A program made the translations under genes and the position numbers. A model generated the notes under the pieces. That model made no database searches, was not told the DNA's origin, and saw only the letters and a list, made by a program, of their open reading frames with translations. From an uncultured bacterium (GTDB lineage Bacteria > Cyanobacteriota > Vampirovibrionia > Gastranaerophilales > Gastranaerophilaceae), in the NCBI GenBank assembly GCA_902795965.1, contig CADBNI010000046.1, positions 1 through 36,829 of the forward strand: 36,829 bases of DNA. The letters run 5' to 3'. Positions 1 through 7,666 of the stretch are shown piece after piece (the first letter of the stretch is position 1; the number at the start of each line of letters is the position of its first letter).

Positions 1-49
1 CTCACCCATTTTTCTAATGCTCAAACTTCGTTTTCGCATTGAAAAATTT

Positions 50-73
50 CCCTCTCCCTCAAGGGGCGAGGGG
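50..73. repeat. short GC-rich inverted repeat
   Basis: CCCTC and GAGGG arms enclose an inner CCCT/GGGG pairing. It stands out from the AT-rich background, and a second weak hairpin (ATGC..AAAC..GTTT..GCAT, 17-39) lies just before it. It resembles REP-like dispersed repeats, but only one copy is in the window. Confidence 0.35.
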
Positions 74-77
74 AATA

Positions 78-112
78 AAAAACGGCACCGAAAAAATCCC
101 AATGCCGTTTTT
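78..112. terminator. terminator after pilin-like gene A
   Basis: A 10-bp perfect stem (AAAAACGGCA / TGCCGTTTTT) with a 15-nt loop lies downstream of the minus-strand pilin gene that ends at 166. The A and T tracts on both flanks allow it to work in both directions. Confidence 0.6.
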
Positions 113-123
113 GCTGATAAGTA

Positions 124-163
124 CTTACCCAACTTACCAAACTTATCCTACTTACCCAACTTT
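124..163. repeat. 9-bp tandem mini-array
   Basis: Four consecutive 9-bp units (CTTACCCAA, CTTACCAAA, CTTATCCTA, CTTACCCAA) plus a partial fifth run up to the stop codon of the pilin gene. The period is exact although the units vary. It resembles other 8- and 9-bp mini-arrays in this window. Confidence 0.7.
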
Positions 164-165
164 AT

Positions 166-882
166 TTACCAAGGATAGTCTTTCTCGATTTTCCACCCGT
201 CATGCATAATTAATGCTCCGCAGTATGTACCTGCAGAAGTTGTTGCAGTTTTTGAACAACCATACTTCCCTGATGTTAATGTTGTTCTGTCATTACCTTG
301 ACCTAACATATATAATCCGCTTTTATTAAAATTACCCCAAATATCATTTCTTGATTTATTAGATATTACAATGTCAAACCAATCTATACCTACTTTATTC
401 GGACCTTTCTTGCCGTTCAAATCAGTATAAAGTTCAACAACAGTTTCGCGTGGATAAAACGCAACAACAGTCCCGTTTGCAAGTACAATATTGTATGTTT
501 TTAAATTGCTAAAATTGAAAGTTGCTCCATTTGGACGAGTAAGATTTTCTGCCCAACATTCTGAAACTGTACAATCTTTTGCAATTTTCATATACGGTTT
601 AAGGTACTGTTCAAAAAATGCTTTTCCCTTGCTATAACAGTCATTAGCAGTGTATGATGATGTATTCGGTATCTCCCAGGTTTCCAAAAGTCCGTTTTCG
701 GTTTCTGACATTCTGACGGCTTGATAAAGGATACTGTATGTTTGTTTAAGGCGATTTACTGTTTCACGCTTTTGGTAATTTGCAATTAATGTCGGCAAAG
801 TCATTGCCGAAACAACTCCGATTATGCCCAATGTTATCAATACTTCTGCGAGTGTAAATGCTTTAGCATCTTTTTTGTTCAT
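166..882 (-). CDS. type IV pilin-like protein A (prepilin-type N-terminus)
   Basis: The 238-aa protein starts with a short basic leader (MNKKDAKA) followed by FTLAEVLITLGIIGVV. This is the class III prepilin signal: cleavage before Phe, Glu at +5 and a hydrophobic helix that packs into a pilus or pseudopilus core. Residue -1 is Ala instead of the usual Gly. The C-terminal part has two cysteines and the ending GWKIEKDYPW, shared in form (GWKI..DYP) with the pilins at 23847 and 32924. The ATG at 882 has a GGAG Shine-Dalgarno and a TTGACA-18-TATAAT promoter. It is divergent from the XRE regulator at 1040. Whether it is a major pilin, a minor pilin or a type II secretion pseudopilin cannot be told from sequence. 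Confidence 0.85.
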   Translation of the reverse strand: MNKKDAKAFTLAEVLITLGIIGVVSAMTLPTLIANYQKRETVNRLKQTYSILYQAVRMSETENGLLETWEIPNTSSYTANDCYSKGKAFFEQYLKPYMKIAKDCTVSECWAENLTRPNGATFNFSNLKTYNIVLANGTVVAFYPRETVVELYTDLNGKKGPNKVGIDWFDIVISNKSRNDIWGNFNKSGLYMLGQGNDRTTLTSGKYGCSKTATTSAGTYCGALIMHDGWKIEKDYPW

Positions 883-915
883 AATTTCTCCTTTAACAAT
901 TTAGTTGATTTTATA

Positions 916-969
916 AGCAAAATACTACTTGCTAAAAATATTATATACCTATTTGTAATATTTTGTCAA
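916..969 (-). promoter_or_regulatory. promoter and operator-like repeat of pilin A
   Basis: On the minus strand TTGACA (969-964) is followed after 18 nt by TATAAT (945-940). An inverted repeat AGCAA-N8-TTGCT (916-933) lies just downstream of the -10 box, near the expected start of transcription. That is a position suited to repression by the divergent XRE protein, which is inferred. Confidence 0.6.
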
Positions 970-1039
970 TATAAATATTCTAAATTAGTAGTTTTATAAG
1001 TCGTTTATATATTTTAGATTTATTGACAAGAGGTTATTT

Positions 1040-1360
1040 ATGACAAATGATGAAAAATTTTTTGGAAAAAGATTAAAAGAAATCAGAAAAGAAAACGGTT
1101 TGTCGCAATCCGAACTTGCCGAAAGACTAAACGTTGACGAAAAATATGTATCAAGATTGGAAACAGGAAGCTCTACCCCTTCTTTTTCAATGTTAGTAAA
1201 ATTGTCAAAAGCACTAAATTCCGAAATAGAAAACTTTTTCAAATTTAAACATTATAAACCGGTCGAAGAATTAATAGAAATAATAACCTCAAAAATAAAA
1301 AACACTTCCGAACATAATGTAAGACTGATTTACAGAATAGTTGAAGATATCATAGAATAA
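1040..1360 (+). CDS. XRE-family HTH transcriptional regulator A
   Basis: A 106-aa protein with an N-terminal HTH_3/Cro-C1 domain at about residues 8-65. The RLKEIRKENGLSQSELAERL start and the YVSRLETGSSTPSF recognition-helix region are typical. The remaining 40 residues are a helical tail with no recognised ligand domain. The ATG at 1040 has an AGAGG Shine-Dalgarno 6-7 nt upstream. It is divergent from pilin-like gene A, an arrangement repeated at three other pilin genes here, so it most likely regulates that gene and itself. The protein size and fold also fit phage-type or antitoxin-type repressors. No toxin partner is present. Confidence 0.9.
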   Translation: MTNDEKFFGKRLKEIRKENGLSQSELAERLNVDEKYVSRLETGSSTPSFSMLVKLSKALNSEIENFFKFKHYKPVEELIEIITSKIKNTSEHNVRLIYRIVEDIIE

Positions 1361-1455
1361 TTATTACAATTTCTTAACATTTCTTTTTCAAAAAAGGCAA
1401 TTTTTTCTTAACTATATACTTTATATATATGTAAGAGATAAGAGAGAGAAAGAAA

Positions 1456-1743
1456 ATGTTACCAACTACTGCGGAATCTAATAATAATACGAGCGGAAAC
1501 GGTCAGTTCGGTTCTTTGTTAAGAAAAAGAGCTAAGGCTGAACAGACTAAGGAATTCAGTATTGAAGATTACAATTACCTTGCTCAAAAAGACAGAAGAA
1601 TGCGTTTTAACAACTCAAAAGACCCGATTTATTACGTATTTGACGTAATTGAGGACAGACCGATTAAAACGCTGGCTAAAGAATTTGTTAGAGATTCGTT
1701 CTTTGATGCGGTAAAATTTGTATCAAAAGTCGTCAATCAATAG
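1456..1743 (+). CDS. conserved-looking small protein of unknown function
   Basis: A 95-aa protein I do not recognise. The N-terminus is polar and Asn/Ser/Gly-rich (ESNNNTSGNGQ). The rest is charged with likely amphipathic helices, and no signal peptide or membrane segment is visible. A purine-rich ribosome site (GAGAGAAAG) precedes the ATG and a strong rho-independent terminator follows within 30 nt, so it looks like a real monocistronic gene. It lies downstream of the XRE regulator at 1040, with about 95 nt of AT-rich sequence between them. Confidence 0.65.
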   Translation: MLPTTAESNNNTSGNGQFGSLLRKRAKAEQTKEFSIEDYNYLAQKDRRMRFNNSKDPIYYVFDVIEDRPIKTLAKEFVRDSFFDAVKFVSKVVNQ

Positions 1744-1766
1744 GAAAATAGGAAAACATAAAAAAT

Positions 1767-1792
1767 GACGGTCACAAGACCGTCTTTTTTTT
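1767..1792. terminator. strong rho-independent terminator
   Basis: The perfect 7-bp stem GACGGTC-ACAA-GACCGTC is followed by a run of T on the plus strand and preceded by A's. It ends the gene at 1456-1743 and directly abuts the stop codon of the opposite-strand gene ending at 1791, so it may serve both. Confidence 0.85.
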
Positions 1793-2135
1793 ATTTTACG
1801 TCCGTTTTGTTCGGACTTTCGTATTCAATGCCCATTTCTTTAAGAGTTCTAATAAAGTTTTGGGCGCAAATTTTTTGAGCTTCGGGCGGAACAATCCTCA
1901 AAATTTCTACTGTCTTTGATATTACAGGGTCTTTGTCATACCAACGGTTGTTAGCGTTGACGGGTTTTACCATTGCGTAAAATTTATCAATCGTTTCTTT
2001 GGAAACTTTTTCTTCTATTTTTTGCAAAAATATCTCTGCTTGAGCTCTCAGTTCCGTTTGATAATTCTTCAAAAGCTCAATGACTTCCAATAATAGCGGA
2101 TCGTGATCATACCAGCGTTTGTAAGCAGGTGACAT
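1791..2135 (-). CDS. small protein with duplicated RWYDxDP repeat, coupled to murA
   Basis: A 114-aa protein of unknown function built from two copies of one unit. Each starts RWYDxDP (RWYDHDPLLLEV near residue 7 and RWYDKDPVISKT near residue 64) and continues as about 40 residues of amphipathic helix with a conserved hydrophobic pattern. There is no signal peptide or membrane segment. Its ATG overlaps the murA stop codon by one base (TAATG), so translation is probably coupled to murA. I do not recognise the family. The operon position suggests, but does not show, a role near cell-wall synthesis. Confidence 0.75.
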   Translation of the reverse strand: MSPAYKRWYDHDPLLLEVIELLKNYQTELRAQAEIFLQKIEEKVSKETIDKFYAMVKPVNANNRWYDKDPVISKTVEILRIVPPEAQKICAQNFIRTLKEMGIEYESPNKTDVK

Positions 2136-3457
2136 TAGAGTAAGCCCTCCGTTAGATTAATTGTCGGATTAACGGGAGAAATTATTTCCTCATTTTTTCT
2201 CTCAATTTTTCCTCCCAATAATCTTAGCTTATTTTCAAAATTTTCGTATCCTCTATCTATATGATGTAAGTTTTCGATTGTAGAATTTCCTTCAGCCATT
2301 AATGCCGCAACAACGAGAGATGCTCCCGCTCTCAAATCACTTGCCGCAAGAGTTGTTCCCGTAAGTTTTTTAACCCCTTTAATTATTGCGTGGTTTCTGT
2401 CCTGATGAATATCCGCTCCCATACGTCTGAGTTCGGGAACCTGCATAAACCTGTTTTCGTAAAGGCTTTCGGTTATAATACCCACACCGTTTGCACATGT
2501 CAAAAGAGTCATTGCCATTGACTGCAAATCTGTCGGAAAACCCGGGTACGGCTGAGTTACAAAGTTTATCGAATTTAATCTGTTTTTGCAGGAAACTTCC
2601 AAAGAATTGGGTTCGATAAGTTTGATATTCGCTCCCATTTTCAAAAGTTTATCCGTAAAAAACGTCAAATGCGCGGGGAAAACCCCTTTAATTATTGCTT
2701 TTCCTTTTGTTGCAATAATTGCTGACATAAATGTTCCCGCCTCAATTCTGTCGGGAATTGTCGTATATTCGATCGGATGAAGGCTATCCTGTTTTACACC
2801 GTTAATAACGATTTCGGAAGTACCCGCTCCGTTGACGTCTGCACCCATTGAATTTAAGAAGTTTGCCAAATCAACAATTTCGGGTTCTTGAGCCGCGTTT
2901 TGAATATGCGTTGAACCTTCCGCCAAAATTGCCGCAAGCATAAGGTTTTCAGTTGCTCCGACAGAGGGGATATCCAAATAAATATCCGTACCGACCAATT
3001 TTGGAGCTTTTGCGTGAACATAACCGTTTTCGATTTTGATTTTTGCGCCCAATGCTTCCAAGCCCTTTATGTGAAAATCGACACGTCTTTCGCCGATTGC
3101 ACAACCTCCGGGAAGCGCGACAACTGCTTCTTTACAACGTGATACCAATGCACCTAATACAATAAATGATGCTCTCATTTTGCTAACGAGTTCATATTTT
3201 GCAGTTACGCTTGTCAAATCCGTTGCATCTATCACAACGGATTTTTCATTTTTGTCATAAGAAGTTTTTGCCCCTAATTGCGCAATAACACTGAGCATAA
3301 TCTCTACGTCAGTCAAATCGGGAACGTTATAAATTTTTGTTTCCCCTTTAGCCAATATTGCGGCAGCCATCAATTTTAAAACCGAATTTTTTGCTCCGCC
3401 TATTGAAACTTCACCTCTGAGGGGGGTACCGCCTTTTATATAATATTTATCAGTCAA
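2135..3457 (-). CDS. murA: UDP-N-acetylglucosamine 1-carboxyvinyltransferase
   Basis: MurA transfers enolpyruvate from PEP to UDP-GlcNAc, the first committed step of peptidoglycan synthesis in the cytoplasm. The EPSP-synthase fold is clear. It has the KGGTPLRGEVSIGGAKNS start, a PGGCAIGERRVD loop with the catalytic, fosfomycin-reactive Cys near residue 115, and a YPGFPTDLQ motif. I place the start at TTG 3457 (440 aa, MTDKYYIKGG), because it has an AGGA Shine-Dalgarno 8 nt upstream and matches family length. An upstream TTG at 3493 would add 12 unconserved residues. It is the first gene of a two-gene unit with the RWYD-repeat protein. A likely promoter lies in the 3460-3620 gap shared with tpiA. 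Confidence 0.95.
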   Translation of the reverse strand: MTDKYYIKGGTPLRGEVSIGGAKNSVLKLMAAAILAKGETKIYNVPDLTDVEIMLSVIAQLGAKTSYDKNEKSVVIDATDLTSVTAKYELVSKMRASFIVLGALVSRCKEAVVALPGGCAIGERRVDFHIKGLEALGAKIKIENGYVHAKAPKLVGTDIYLDIPSVGATENLMLAAILAEGSTHIQNAAQEPEIVDLANFLNSMGADVNGAGTSEIVINGVKQDSLHPIEYTTIPDRIEAGTFMSAIIATKGKAIIKGVFPAHLTFFTDKLLKMGANIKLIEPNSLEVSCKNRLNSINFVTQPYPGFPTDLQSMAMTLLTCANGVGIITESLYENRFMQVPELRRMGADIHQDRNHAIIKGVKKLTGTTLAASDLRAGASLVVAALMAEGNSTIENLHHIDRGYENFENKLRLLGGKIERKNEEIISPVNPTINLTEGLL

Positions 3458-3562
3458 TTTGTTATTCCTATATCTGCTATTATAATAATACAACTATATC
3501 AAGTTGATGTAAATAAGTTAAATAATGTAAAGTTGAATTTGAAAATTAATCGCCTGCCTAAA

Positions 3563-3590
3563 TTGCAAATATATTTTTTCTATATATAAT
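3563..3590 (+). promoter_or_regulatory. promoter of tpiA
   Basis: TTGCAA (3563-3568) and TATAAT (3585-3590) are separated by 16 nt. They lie 35 nt before the tpiA start, which has a good AAAGGAG ribosome site. Confidence 0.6.
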
Positions 3591-3624
3591 ATTTAGTGTA
3601 AATAGGACAAAAAAGGAGAAAATT

Positions 3625-4425
3625 ATGTCAAGAAAACCTATTATTGCAGGAAACTGGAAAATGAATTTACTTCAATCCGAAGCTAAATCGGTATTTGAAG
3701 GTGTTAAAAATTTCGTAAAAGATTACACTGCGGTAGAATTGCCGACAATCGTAATCGCTCCCGTATTCACATCAATTTCTGCAGTTCATTCGGTCTCATG
3801 CGACTGTGGCTGCGGCGGTAAAAAAATCGCTATTGCGGGTCAAAATTGCCACTGGGAATCTTCAGGCGCATTTACGGGTGAAATTTCCGTTGAAATGCTT
3901 AAAGATGCAGGTTGTGATTACGTAATTATCGGTCACTCCGAAAGACGTCAATATTTCTCTGAAACAGATGAAATGATTAACAAAAAGGCAAAAGCAATCT
4001 TGGCAGGCGGTTTGATTCCGATTATCTGCTGCGGTGAAACTCTTGAACAAAGAGAATCAGGCGTAACGGATTCTTGGATTGCAGGTCAAATTAAAGCAGC
4101 TTTGGAAGGAATATCTTCTGACGATGTTGCAAAATCCGTAATCGCTTACGAACCCATTTGGGCAATCGGAACAGGAAAAACCTGTGATGCTGATGAAGCA
4201 AACAGAGTAATTGCAATGATTAGAAACGTTGTAAAAGAAGTTTCCGGCAGTGAAGCCGCTGATTCAATCAGAATTCTTTACGGCGGTTCGGTTAAACCTT
4301 CAACAATCGAAGAACAAATGTCAAAATCGGATATTGACGGAGCTTTGATTGGCGGAGCTTCTTTGAAAGCCGAAAGTCTAAACGAAATTATCGAAAAAAC
4401 AATGAAACTTTCATTGGTTCACTAA
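3625..4425 (+). CDS. tpiA: triosephosphate isomerase
   Basis: It interconverts dihydroxyacetone phosphate and glyceraldehyde 3-phosphate in glycolysis and gluconeogenesis. The 266-aa TIM barrel has all the signatures: AGNWKMN with the catalytic Lys, IIGHSERR with the electrophilic His, AYEPIWAIGTGKT with the catalytic Glu and the flexible loop 6, and the phosphate-binding ILYGGSVKP and GALIGGASL. It is slightly longer than usual because of a small Cys/Gly-rich insertion (SCDCGCGGKK, about residues 57-66) before the conserved GQNCHWE. It ends at a bidirectional terminator. eno lies 1.5 kb downstream on the other strand, with an XRE/pilin pair between. Confidence 0.97.
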   Translation: MSRKPIIAGNWKMNLLQSEAKSVFEGVKNFVKDYTAVELPTIVIAPVFTSISAVHSVSCDCGCGGKKIAIAGQNCHWESSGAFTGEISVEMLKDAGCDYVIIGHSERRQYFSETDEMINKKAKAILAGGLIPIICCGETLEQRESGVTDSWIAGQIKAALEGISSDDVAKSVIAYEPIWAIGTGKTCDADEANRVIAMIRNVVKEVSGSEAADSIRILYGGSVKPSTIEEQMSKSDIDGALIGGASLKAESLNEIIEKTMKLSLVH

Positions 4426-4442
4426 TTTAAACTCAAATATTT

Positions 4443-4469
4443 AAAAAGGCGGATTTATTCCGCCTTTTT
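4443..4469. terminator. bidirectional terminator between tpiA and XRE B
   Basis: An 11-bp perfect stem AAAAAGGCGGA / TCCGCCTTTTT has a 5-nt loop and a T tract on each strand. It overlaps the stop codon of the convergent regulator gene at 4455. Confidence 0.85.
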
Positions 4470-4796
4470 TAGTGCTTTAAAATTTTTTTTGAGTGATTTC
4501 AAAACATCAAGATAAATTTTTAATTCCGTATCATTGGCATTTTTTAAAATATATGCAATATCATCTTTAAGATAATTCTCTTTAATTTCGTTTTGATAAG
4601 TAAAATCAGAAAGTTTTAAATCAAGTACGGAAATTATTTTTAAAAAACTGATTAAGTTTGGAAAATTTAATCCCGATTCAATTCTTGAAATTTGTTTTTC
4701 GTGTAATCCGACTTTTTCGGCAAGCATAAATTGAGTCATGTGTTTACGTTTACGTTTTTCACGTATTTTTTGCCCGATTAAGAGTTTTTCTTCCAT
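4455..4796 (-). CDS. XRE-family HTH transcriptional regulator B
   Basis: A 113-aa protein with an HTH_3 domain at about residues 7-62 (GQKIREKRKRKHMTQFMLAEKVG, then KQISRIESGLNFPNL). A helical tail follows, containing NANDTELKIYLDVL, which is similar in form to the tail of the XRE protein at 10978 (NATDTELIFYDN). It is divergent from the lectin-tailed pilin at 4929, and the 132-bp space between them holds a long inverted repeat. It probably binds that region and controls the pilin and itself. Small, basic and without a membrane segment. Confidence 0.88.
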   Translation of the reverse strand: MEEKLLIGQKIREKRKRKHMTQFMLAEKVGLHEKQISRIESGLNFPNLISFLKIISVLDLKLSDFTYQNEIKENYLKDDIAYILKNANDTELKIYLDVLKSLKKNFKALKKAE

Positions 4797-4828
4797 ACCT
4801 TACTTGTTACTTTCGTTGTTATAAAAAT

Positions 4829-4867
4829 AGAACATTATTGATTTATAATAAACAATATAAATGTTCT
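4829..4867. promoter_or_regulatory. operator-like inverted repeat between XRE B and pilin B
   Basis: AGAACATT (4829-4836) and AATGTTCT (4860-4867) form perfect arms, with a nested ATTG/CAAT pair inside. The site lies just upstream of the pilin -35 box and over the likely XRE promoter. Binding by the XRE protein is inferred. Confidence 0.5.
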
Positions 4868-4876
4868 TTTTTCATA

Positions 4877-4906
4877 TTGACAAAAGTAATATCTATGTAC
4901 TATTAT
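4877..4906 (+). promoter_or_regulatory. promoter of pilin B
   Basis: TTGACA (4877-4882) and TATTAT (4901-4906) have an 18-nt spacer. A GGAGG ribosome site follows at 4920-4924, directly before the ATG at 4929. Confidence 0.65.
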
Positions 4907-4928
4907 AAATTTATCAAAAGGAGGATAT

Positions 4929-5882
4929 ATGAAAAAGTTTAACGCTTTTACTTTGGCGGAAGTATTAATTACATTGAGTATTATCGGTGTTGTTGCGTCA
5001 ATAACTATGCCTGCGTTGATTAACAACATCAAATACCACAGCTACGACAATGCAAAAAGAAAAGTCCTTAATTCAATCGGTGAAGCGGGGAAATTGCTCG
5101 CAATCGAGGGTAATATAACGGGAGCAAGTGATGCAGAAGATTTTGTAAAAAACCGTTTGGCAAACAAATTGTCGATTGCGAAAATGTGCGACAGCGCGCA
5201 TTTGTCAGATTGCGGATTGCCTTCAAAATTTTTCAAAACAGACGGCAAAACCGAAATGGATATGCCGACAAAAATGAAAGAGCAAACCGCAAATACAGTA
5301 TTCAATTATGGAACAACCGCAACCAAAGCATACGCAGATAAAAATAGCTACGGATTTGTAATGAATAACGGATATAGCGTGAACTTATTCTACAACGGAG
5401 CATGCGAACCTGATGTTAAAAACACTGCCGCAATGAATGAAAATTATTATTACTATACCCAAAACCACATGTGTTTCTTCGCAATTTATGACATGAACGG
5501 TAAGGGCGGTCCGAACGTAGTCGGAAAAGATATAGGCTTGGCAGGAGTTTATTATCCGAACGAAGAAACAAGAGCAGTAGCAGTTTTACCTGCTGACTAT
5601 GATTGGAGTTCAGCAGGTCGTGGACAGGCTCATAGCACAAGAACTTTCCAACAAGCAGGACAAGCATGTTACGACCAGTTTGGTAAGGACTATCGTGTGC
5701 CGGATAGGGACGAAATTTCCCTTATGGCTATGACAGGCAACTTGCTTGGTATATCGGGCAGTGACTTTTGGTCGGGTACGGTCTTTAATTCGGGTAAGGC
5801 TTTGAGGCAACAGTTTGGAATCGGTGCTCGCACCATAGTACCGCTTACCTATGCTCACTACGTCCGATGCGTCAGGAGGTGA
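4929..5882 (+). CDS. type IV pilin-like protein B with C-type-lectin-like (DUF1566/Fib_succ-type) C-terminus
   Basis: A 317-aa protein. Residues 1-6 are the leader, then FTLAEVLITLSIIGVV gives the prepilin signal and helix. The middle (about 40-230) is a pilin-type globular part with the GKGGPNVVGKD motif. Residues ~240-317 are unlike the other pilins here. They contain ACYDQFGKDYRVPDRDE, a DFWSGT motif and the ending HYVRCVRR, which is the pattern of DUF1566/Fibrobacter-paralog domains with a C-type-lectin fold. The last third is richer in G/C and uses CGT, CGC and AGG for Arg, while its neighbours favour AGA. The final 33 codons resemble a diversity-generating-retroelement variable region (see findings). 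It is probably a surface-displayed binding pilin, divergent from XRE B and convergent with eno. Confidence 0.85.
   Translation: MKKFNAFTLAEVLITLSIIGVVASITMPALINNIKYHSYDNAKRKVLNSIGEAGKLLAIEGNITGASDAEDFVKNRLANKLSIAKMCDSAHLSDCGLPSKFFKTDGKTEMDMPTKMKEQTANTVFNYGTTATKAYADKNSYGFVMNNGYSVNLFYNGACEPDVKNTAAMNENYYYYTQNHMCFFAIYDMNGKGGPNVVGKDIGLAGVYYPNEETRAVAVLPADYDWSSAGRGQAHSTRTFQQAGQACYDQFGKDYRVPDRDEISLMAMTGNLLGISGSDFWSGTVFNSGKALRQQFGIGARTIVPLTYAHYVRCVRR
5766..5879 (+). other. candidate DGR variable region within pilin B
   Basis: This is the 3' end of the pilin, from the FW codons to the last sense codon. By hand count the last 117 nt of the gene contain about 20% A, far below the A-rich remainder of the gene. 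Most codons in the middle end in C or T, as expected if AAC/AAT codons of a template had been mutated at their adenines. The flanks (FWSGT and YVRCVRR) match constant parts of lectin-fold variable proteins. No template repeat or reverse transcriptase was found in the window. Confidence 0.45.
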
Positions 5883-5900
5883 ATTAAAATAACAAATACA

Positions 5901-7187
<1,287 letters not shown>

Positions 7188-7244
7188 TCATTCCCCCGTT
7201 TTTTAATACTTTGTTATTTTGACATAAATTTTCAAACTTTGCAA

Positions 7245-7598
7245 CTAATAACCCATATGCATATTTTGGATACCGCTTTGAAGTTCTTGAAACTGCATCA
7301 TATTTGAACTGTCGTAATTTTTCGGAAATCGGTCATAAGTCATGGGCGCAGTTGTTCTGTCCATATTGGATGAATTTGTAATTTCCCTTACCGATTTCGG
7401 TTTCAAAATTTCGTTTCGTCTTTGCTCGTTAAAGTTATAGTAAGAATTGTTTATACGCGGATAATTCACACGAGTTTCACTGCTGTAACCCGAAAATGTA
7501 TTTTTCGGTGTCATATTGACATTTAAAGGTTCGTTTTCTGCAAAAACCGAAGCACCTGCCATAAATAAAAATGCAAAAATTAAAAATCTCTTAGCCAT
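7245..7598 (-). CDS. small secreted protein of unknown function
   Basis: A 117-aa protein with a clear Sec signal peptide (MAKRFLIFAFLFMAGASVFA, cleavage after AxA-type VFA). The mature part is Asn-, Tyr-, Arg- and Met-rich with little predicted regular structure, and no domain is recognised. It has an AAGGAG ribosome site. Its promoter region is shared with the divergent glycosyltransferase at 7667 and holds a near-perfect 31-bp palindrome with a TATAAT box on each strand, so the two genes may respond together. It is upstream of eno on the same strand, 60 nt away. Confidence 0.75.
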   Translation of the reverse strand: MAKRFLIFAFLFMAGASVFAENEPLNVNMTPKNTFSGYSSETRVNYPRINNSYYNFNEQRRNEILKPKSVREITNSSNMDRTTAPMTYDRFPKNYDSSNMMQFQELQSGIQNMHMGY

Positions 7599-7618
7599 AA
7601 CTTTTTCTCCTTAGTTTT

Positions 7619-7649
7619 ATTATAACAGAAAAAATTTTTCTGCTATAAT
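7619..7649. promoter_or_regulatory. symmetric divergent promoter region
   Basis: CAGAAAAA (7626-7633) and TTTTTCTG (7635-7642) form a palindrome flanked by TATAAT on the minus strand (7624-7619) and on the plus strand (7644-7649). The two boxes are exactly symmetric about base 7634. No consensus -35 box is visible on either strand. Confidence 0.5.
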
Positions 7650-7666
7650 ATCAGTCGGAGAGATAT

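Noticed and set aside
1040-1360. XRE regulators as antitoxins of toxin-antitoxin pairs
   Set aside because: No RelE, HipA, HigB or other toxin-like gene is next to any of them; the constant partner is a divergent pilin or glycosyltransferase.
5416-5858. Antisense ORFs over the lectin tail of pilin B as a separate gene or template region
   Set aside because: They have no start signals or domains, and a DGR template should be a separate near-copy of the tail; no such copy was found in the window.
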